64,000 bases of DNA from Metabacillus sp. FJAT-52054 (GTDB lineage Bacteria > Bacillota > Bacilli > Bacillales > Bacillaceae), in NCBI RefSeq assembly GCF_037201815.1, contig NZ_CP147407.1:2798723-2862722 (forward strand), written 5' to 3'. Made by a program: the position numbers and the translations under genes. The notes under the pieces were generated by a model. It did not search any database, was not told the DNA's origin, and saw nothing but the letters and a program-made list of their open reading frames with translations. This document shows positions 59,450-64,000 of the stretch, one piece after another. Position 1 is the stretch's first letter. The number at the start of each line of letters is the position of its first letter.

Positions 59450-59492
59450 CAAAACCCCCTGGATGCTTACACAAAGCGTTCAGGGGGTTTTG
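59450..59492. terminator. Bidirectional terminator after ysdC
   Basis: CAAAACCCCCTG / CAGGGGGTTTTG perfect 12-bp stem with 19-nt loop and T-rich tails both ways. It serves the peptidase gene on the minus strand and possibly sspI. Confidence 0.85.
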
Positions 59493-59548
59493 ATTAATCA
59501 TTTCCTCATTGCAGGGCTTATTAGACAGCCCTTTTCATTGCTTCCATA

Positions 59549-60634
59549 TTAATCAAACGTAATGGAATCAACCGTGCTTCGGTCAAGACGCTTAATAACT
59601 TCCACAAGCAATTTCACCGTGTTTTCGTAATCGTCACGGTGAAGCATGGCAGCATGGGAGTGAATGTAGCGGGTTGCAATGGTAATGGATAAAGCAGGTA
59701 CACCATTCGCTGTCACGTGGATTGCTCCTGAGTCCGTTCCGCCGCCTGCAAGAGAATCATATTGATAAGGGATTCCGCATTCATCAGCAGTGTCTGTTAC
59801 CAATTCACGAAGGCCTTTGTGGGAAACCATGGATGCATCATAAAGAATGATTTGAGGCCCATCTCCCATTTTGCCTAGCGCTTCTTTCTCTGTAACACCG
59901 GGAGTATCACCCGCAATTCCGACATCAAGCGCAAATGCGATATCCGGTTTAATAAGCTGAGCCGATGTTTTGGCGCCGCGAAGTCCTACTTCTTCCTGCA
60001 CAGTTCCTACACCGTATACGATATTCGGATGCTGCACTTCTTTCAGCTGCTTCAGGACATCAATGGCGATTGCGCATCCAATGCGGTTGTCCCAAGCCTT
60101 TGCAAGAAGCATCTTTTCATTTTTCATTACCGTAAATTCAAAATAAGGAACAATCTGGTCTCCTGGACGGATTCCAAATTCCACTGCTTCTTCTTTGCTT
60201 GAAGCACCGATATCCACAAACATATCTTTAATATCAACCGGTTTCTTGCGTACTTCTGGAGGCAGAATATGAGGCGGTTTTGAACCGATAATTCCCGTCA
60301 CATCTCCTTTTCGCGTTATGATGGTAACACGCTGTGCAAGCATAACCTGTCCCCACCATCCGCCTACCGGCTGAAAGCGCAGAAATCCTTTATCATCAAT
60401 GCTCGTTACCATAAATCCAACTTCATCCAAATGTCCGGCAAGCATAATTTTCGGACCATTTTCATCTCCGGTCTTCTTTGCGATTAAACTTCCGAGACCG
60501 TCTGTTACCACTTCATCAGCATATGGAGCTATGTATTTCTTCATGACTTCCCGCGGTTCGCGTTCATTTCCGGGAATACCTCTTGCGTCCGTTAAGTCTT
60601 TCAGCATTTGCAAAGCTTCATCCAATTGCGCCAT
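59549..60634 (-). CDS. ysdC: M42-family aminopeptidase/endoglucanase-like YsdC
   Basis: 361-aa cytosolic metallopeptidase of the M42 (FrvX/TET) family. Zinc ligands and catalytic residues are in [12 protein letters not shown] (about 66-77), AWDNRIGCA (about 180), [10 protein letters not shown] (about 213-222) and [11 protein letters not shown]; the terminal His is in [10 protein letters not shown] (about 323). It is called ysdC in B. subtilis. The natural substrate is uncertain. Confidence 0.93.
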   Translation of the reverse strand: MAQLDEALQMLKDLTDARGIPGNEREPREVMKKYIAPYADEVVTDGLGSLIAKKTGDENGPKIMLAGHLDEVGFMVTSIDDKGFLRFQPVGGWWGQVMLAQRVTIITRKGDVTGIIGSKPPHILPPEVRKKPVDIKDMFVDIGASSKEEAVEFGIRPGDQIVPYFEFTVMKNEKMLLAKAWDNRIGCAIAIDVLKQLKEVQHPNIVYGVGTVQEEVGLRGAKTSAQLIKPDIAFALDVGIAGDTPGVTEKEALGKMGDGPQIILYDASMVSHKGLRELVTDTADECGIPYQYDSLAGGGTDSGAIHVTANGVPALSITIATRYIHSHAAMLHRDDYENTVKLLVEVIKRLDRSTVDSITFD

Positions 60635-60704
60635 TGTACTGCCCCCTTTAAATAATCGTTCATCCCTATTATACTCAAAAAATGGACATTACAGCAAAAA
60701 ATCC

Positions 60705-61199
60705 CTAATACCCTTTTTGCTGCCTTTCATGATTGATTTCATTTTTAAGAAGGTACGCTTTCTCTACATCCTCTGCCGTAAATCCAAGCATTTCGCCAAG
60801 ATATAAATATTCCCCAAACACTGTCAAATAGGAATTCAGGCTTGGCTGTTTGTCAAATAAAGATATGGAGTCATATACCATCAGAAATTGATGAGTAAGC
60901 GTGACGTCCCTGCTGCCGGATTTAAGATCCAGGACCGTTTGTTTTTCATACTGATATTCAATTCCAAGTGAGAGAATGAAATGAATGCCATCTACATACT
61001 CCTCAAGAATCACCTGCTTATCTGAAGGAGCTTTTGTGCTCCAAAATTTAAAACAGCGTGTTTCATTCGCCAGTTCGCCAAGCTCCACCAGCAGGGCGAG
61101 GGTTTTCCGCTGAGCAAGGTTTTCATGTTCCAGAGAATGCTGATGCCTGATTTTCGCGTCAAGCTCCCTTTGCATCTCAAAAAGTACCGATACGTTCAT
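60705..61199 (-). CDS. Dimeric all-alpha dUTPase-family NTP pyrophosphatase
   Basis: 164-aa protein of the dUTPase_2 (all-alpha NTP-PPase) superfamily. The Mg-binding helices are recognisable as LLVELGELANETRCFKFW (E-x3-E type, about 35-52) and ILEEYVDGIHFILSLG (E-x2-D, about 69-84). It is predicted to hydrolyse dUTP or a related NTP, limiting uracil incorporation. Nucleotide specificity is inference. A GGAG ribosome site precedes the ATG. It is divergent from ysdB. Confidence 0.85.
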   Translation of the reverse strand: MNVSVLFEMQRELDAKIRHQHSLEHENLAQRKTLALLVELGELANETRCFKFWSTKAPSDKQVILEEYVDGIHFILSLGIEYQYEKQTVLDLKSGSRDVTLTHQFLMVYDSISLFDKQPSLNSYLTVFGEYLYLGEMLGFTAEDVEKAYLLKNEINHERQQKGY

Positions 61200-61238
61200 G
61201 ATGAAATCTCCTCTCTTAAATTAAAATTTTCATCTTTT

Positions 61239-61265
61239 TGAAACCTTTTTAGCTTGTTATACGTA
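61239..61265 (+). promoter_or_regulatory. SigW-type ECF promoter of ysdB
   Basis: TGAAAC (61239-61244), 17-bp spacer and CGTA (61262-61265), the ECF sigma-W pattern, 30 bp upstream of ysdB. ysdB belongs to the SigW regulon in B. subtilis. Confidence 0.75.
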
Positions 61266-61294
61266 TGTAAGAAAAAATAGCTGGAGGCCTGAAC

Positions 61295-61690
61295 ATGTTT
61301 GTTTTGCTCATACGCCTTTTCCTAATTGGGCTTATTTTCTTTCTCCTCTACCGCGGGGTAAAATTTATCCTCAATCCGAAACGCAAGCTTGAGCTGGCCC
61401 GGGAAAGAAAGGAACTATACTTCCTCGATGATCAGGAAAACGTCAGGAAAAACTTTCTCATCACCTACAAAGGAGCGCTTTTTGAAGGAGAAAAATACCT
61501 CGGTACTACAGACCAGTCGTTTGAAGTCATCTCGATTTTTATCTGGAGCAGTACGGTTTCAAAGCTTCAGGGCCTCAGCCTTGAAGATTTCCGCTATCTG
61601 GAAAGCCTGGTCAAAGAACGCTATCCTTATGCTAAAATTGACTGGAAAAGCCCGATTCATGAGTTTCTTGACGAAAAACCGTCCGTTTAA
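61295..61690 (+). CDS. ysdB: YsdB, SigW-regulon small membrane protein
   Basis: 131-aa protein with one N-terminal membrane helix (residues 2-20, FVLLIRLFLIGLIFFLLY) and a basic/hydrophilic cytoplasmic remainder. Function unknown; expression is linked to cell-envelope stress in B. subtilis. GGAGG ribosome site. Its 3' end overlaps the convergent ysdA by 4 bp. Confidence 0.9.
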   Translation: MFVLLIRLFLIGLIFFLLYRGVKFILNPKRKLELARERKELYFLDDQENVRKNFLITYKGALFEGEKYLGTTDQSFEVISIFIWSSTVSKLQGLSLEDFRYLESLVKERYPYAKIDWKSPIHEFLDEKPSV

Positions 61691-61959
61691 TACAGCACCC
61701 CAGCTAAATAAATAGCGAGAACTGCATGACCTGCCGCGAGCAATGGCATCCCGTACTTAAATCCGGGATGCTTTGTTTTATGTCTTACCTTATACATACC
61801 CAATAAGGAACCCCAGGCTCCTCCTGCGAAAGACACAAGCCAAAGAGTCCGTTCGCTGATTCTCCACTGCCCTCTTTCAGCTTTCCGTTTATCAGCAGCC
61901 ATAATCATATAACCGGCAGCCGTTAGCCCTGCGTAAAATATCACCAATGCTCCTATCAT
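61687..61959 (-). CDS. ysdA: YsdA, DUF1294 membrane protein
   Basis: 90-aa membrane protein with predicted helices at residues 3-20, 40-55 and 72-88, and the family pattern MAADKRKAERGQWRISE...FAGGAWGSLLGMYKVRHKTKH. Function unknown. It is convergent with ysdB and downstream of the rplT operon terminator. Confidence 0.9.
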   Translation of the reverse strand: MIGALVIFYAGLTAAGYMIMAADKRKAERGQWRISERTLWLVSFAGGAWGSLLGMYKVRHKTKHPGFKYGMPLLAAGHAVLAIYLAGVLY

Positions 61960-61983
61960 TCTTTTCAGCTCCTGTCGTACAAA

Positions 61984-62084
61984 AAAGAGGCCGATCCCTC
62001 ACACGGAAGATGTACGGCAATCCCCTATCTAAAAGATATCGGAGATGCAGCAATCTGTCACGCTGTAAAGGAACCAGCCTCTTT
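61984..62084 (-). terminator. Long-range hairpin/terminator of infC-rpmI-rplT
   Basis: Minus-strand AAAGAGGCTGGTTCC (62070-62084) can pair over 15 bp (three G-T pairs) with GGGATCGGCCTCTTT (61984-61998), followed by TTTGTAC. The roughly 70-nt loop holds a smaller GATATC hairpin. Confidence 0.7.
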
Positions 62085-62094
62085 AATTTTAAAC

Positions 62095-62466
<372 letters not shown>

Positions 62467-62494
62467 CTAGTTTTGTTTCCGATCTATTTTGAAA

Positions 62495-62695
62495 TTATTT
62501 AATGTTATCAAGCATGTGGCGAATACGTTTGAAATCGCCTTTGCTAACCAATGAACCTTTGCGAAGCTTACGTTTCGCTTTAGTGGATTTGTTAGCGAAC
62601 AAGTGACTTGTGTAAGCGTGTGAACGTTTAAGTTTACCAGATCCAGTCTTTTTGAAACGTTTAGCAGAGCCGCGATGAGTTTTCATTTTAGGCAT
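62495..62695 (-). CDS. rpmI: 50S ribosomal protein L35
   Basis: 66-aa basic protein with the L35 pattern [20 protein letters not shown] and [16 protein letters not shown]. It lies between infC and rplT. Confidence 0.98.
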   Translation of the reverse strand: MPKMKTHRGSAKRFKKTGSGKLKRSHAYTSHLFANKSTKAKRKLRKGSLVSKGDFKRIRHMLDNIK

Positions 62696-62716
62696 AGGGG
62701 TTTCCTCCTCGTGTGA

Positions 62717-63232
62717 TTACTTTTCGAATTTCGGTGCTAATACCAAGAACATGCTGCGTCCATCCATCCTAGGTGAAGACTCGATAGTTGCCACGTCAGC
62801 ACAAGCTTCAGAGAAACGATCCAGAACGCGCTGGCCGATTTCTTTATGAGTAATAGCACGTCCTTTAAAGCGGATTGAAGCTTTAACTTTATCGCCTTTT
62901 TCAAGGAACTTGCGTGCATTTTTAAGTTTTGTATTAAAATCATGCTCGTCAATAGTCGGGCTGAAGCGAACTTCTTTAATACTGATGATTTTTTGGTTTT
63001 TGCGTGCTTCTTTATCTTTCTTCTGCTGCTCGAAGCGGAATTTACCGTAATCCATGATCCGGCATACAGGCGGTTTAGCTCCTGCAGCAACCATTACTAG
63101 ATCCAGGTTTGCGCGTGTTGCAATTTCAAGCGCTTCCTGACGTGATTTAATTCCAAGCTGGTCACCATTTTGTCCGATTAGACGCACTTCACGAGCACGA
63201 ATGCCATCGTTTACCAACATGTCTTTGCTAAT
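62717..63232 (-). CDS. infC: Translation initiation factor IF-3 (ATT start)
   Basis: 171-aa IF-3, which keeps 30S free and checks initiator tRNA. The N-domain is [17 protein letters not shown] and the central motif [19 protein letters not shown]. The C-domain is [21 protein letters not shown]. An ATG-only start at 63220 would drop four conserved residues. I start at ATT 63230-63232 (I/M-SKDMLVN) because GGAGG lies 9 bases upstream and the N-terminus then equals B. subtilis IF-3, which also uses ATT. Confidence 0.93.
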   Translation of the reverse strand: MSKDMLVNDGIRAREVRLIGQNGDQLGIKSRQEALEIATRANLDLVMVAAGAKPPVCRIMDYGKFRFEQQKKDKEARKNQKIISIKEVRFSPTIDEHDFNTKLKNARKFLEKGDKVKASIRFKGRAITHKEIGQRVLDRFSEACADVATIESSPRMDGRSMFLVLAPKFEK

Positions 63233-63239
63233 AGTTAGC

Positions 63240-63475
63240 CACCTCCATGGTTTATTACTGAATAGTGTTTGGCTACAGCAAAAGTTCAGCTGTCAACCAT
63301 CCTGAGCGTTTCTTTGCGATTTTTAAGCATATAAAAAGTGCGGGCGCATGACACACCCACACTACGAATTCAAATAACCAAGTTTTGATCTCGTCATACC
63401 TGCTAACTGCAAATTGCGTCAATCAGGTGAGAAGCGGGTGCTTCTGCTTTTTCATCAAACAACTATTCAATTAAC
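63240..63475 (-). promoter_or_regulatory. Probable L20 (infC) leader RNA
   Basis: A 230-nt untranslated leader with several strong pairings, including GCAGAAGCACCCGCTTCT and GTAGTGTGGGTGTG...CGCCCGCACTTTTTATA, the latter terminator-like. Position and sequence resemble the L20-responsive infC leader of Bacillus; I cannot fold it by computation. Confidence 0.7.
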
Positions 63476-63482
63476 CTAAAAC

Positions 63483-63511
63483 ATCATACCATCTGTGTTA
63501 TAGGAAGTCAA
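63483..63511 (-). promoter_or_regulatory. Sigma-A promoter of infC-rpmI-rplT
   Basis: Minus-strand -35 TTGACT (63506-63511), 17-bp spacer and -10 TATGAT (63483-63488), upstream of the leader. Confidence 0.72.
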
Positions 63512-63680
63512 GCGGCATTACTGAATCACTGTTTTTGATTGTAGCAGACGTGTCCAGTGTTTGCAATAGATTTTTTTCACTGCCTGTTTCAACAATAAGA
63601 AAAAAGGATGGTCCGCTCCAGTATACTTGGCTTTCCCCGGACAGCGCAGACATTGAAGCCCAAAGAAAGCGCCTGAGCAA
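63498..63680 (-). CDS. Doubtful 60-codon ORF between thrS and infC
   Basis: The minus-strand frame (TTG start, LRRFLWASMSALSGESQ...) ends within the infC promoter. It has no good ribosome site and matches nothing I recognise. The frame stays open back into the thrS 3' end, so it could be a remnant. It may simply be thrS-infC spacer. Confidence 0.2.
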   Translation of the reverse strand: MLRRFLWASMSALSGESQVYWSGPSFFLIVETGSEKNLLQTLDTSATIKNSDSVMPLDFL

Positions 63681-63703
63681 TCCGCTTAAATGATCCCGTA
63701 CGA

Positions 63704-64000
63704 TTACCTGTTGACTTCTTTAGAAATCATTTCAGCAAACTGTGCATAAGGGATCGTTTCTGATTTCTGCTCTCCGTATTTACGGACATTCACTGCGTCT
63801 TCTGCTGCTTCATTGTCTCCAAGGACAAGCATGTAAGGAATCTTTTGAATTTGTGCTTCACGGATTTTATAGCCCATTTTTTCATCGCGTGTATCAAGTT
63901 CTGTGCGAAGACCCAGTGCCTGCAGCTGCTCCTGTACCTTTTTCGCATAATCTAAATGCACAGTCGGTGATACAGGGAGAATTTGCACTTGAACAGGTGC
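63704..64000 (-). CDS. thrS: Threonyl-tRNA synthetase, C-terminal part (cut by window edge)
   Basis: Last 98 residues of ThrRS. They form the class II anticodon-binding domain: VQVQILPVSPTVHLDYAKKV, GLRTELDTRDEKMGYKIREAQ and KIPYMLVLGDNE...VNVRKYGEQ are the characteristic stretches. The catalytic and editing domains lie outside the window. Confidence 0.95.
   Translation of the reverse strand, partial: APVQVQILPVSPTVHLDYAKKVQEQLQALGLRTELDTRDEKMGYKIREAQIQKIPYMLVLGDNEAAEDAVNVRKYGEQKSETIPYAQFAEMISKEVNR

Overview
The window reads as a core-chromosome segment of a spore-forming Bacillaceae species, Bacillus sensu lato. The basis is gene content (gerE, gerM, sspI, racE, yslB, ysxD, ysdB) and a gene order that follows the Bacillus subtilis hemA-to-thrS interval almost one for one. 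The genus is inferred and the species cannot be named from the sequence. Nearly all genes are on the minus strand. Plus-strand exceptions are ysxD, yslB, rnhC, sspI, ysdB and the accessory genes of one island. Both window edges cut a gene: hemA at the left, thrS at the right.

Layout, left to right. (1) 1-10.7 kb: hemA start with a PerR-type control site, ysxD, and the protein quality-control block ysxC-lonA, lonB, clpX, tig, ysoA. (2) 10.8-20.3 kb: branched-chain amino-acid block ilvE-ilvB-ilvH-ilvC-leuA-leuB-leuC-leuD. A sigma-A promoter upstream of ilvE carries a cre site and a CodY-like box, and a leucine (CUC) T-box lies between ilvE and ilvB. (3) 20.95-26.73 kb: an AT-rich insertion of about 5.7 kb between an intact tRNA-Arg(UCU) and a decayed copy of it. 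It holds a HEPN-motif protein, a six-zinc-ribbon protein with a central nuclease-like segment, a 1.3 kb gap and a broken IS3-type element. It is the only clearly accessory region and the best candidate for an undescribed (defence-like) system. (4) 26.9-31.7 kb: ysnB-rdgB-rph, gerM, racE, ysmB, gerE. (5) 32-35.5 kb: sdhCAB. (6) 35.7-39.6 kb: yslB, lysC behind a lysine riboswitch, uvrC. (7) 39.67-40.44 kb: a non-coding tandem array with a 102-bp period. (8) 40.5-46.3 kb: trxA and the fatty-acid oxidation genes etfA, etfB, fadB, fadR, lcfA with FadR and CcpA-type sites. (9) 46.4-54.2 kb: DinB-like protein, an unlisted 27-aa membrane peptide, yshE, mutS2, polX, cvpA, zapA, rnhC, a GNAT protein. 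(10) 54.3-64 kb: pheST behind a Phe T-box, a SpoU-type methyltransferase, sspI, an M42 peptidase, a dUTPase-like protein, ysdB/ysdA, infC-rpmI-rplT with a probable L20 leader, and thrS.

Five copies of a dispersed intergenic repeat are scattered through the window: three long forms of about 125-132 bp and two of 38-39 bp that keep only the ends. The long copies show compensatory base changes in a predicted stem. Many regulatory sites could be read directly: PerR, CodY, CcpA, FadR, SigK and SigW sites, two T-boxes, a lysine riboswitch and numerous intrinsic terminators.
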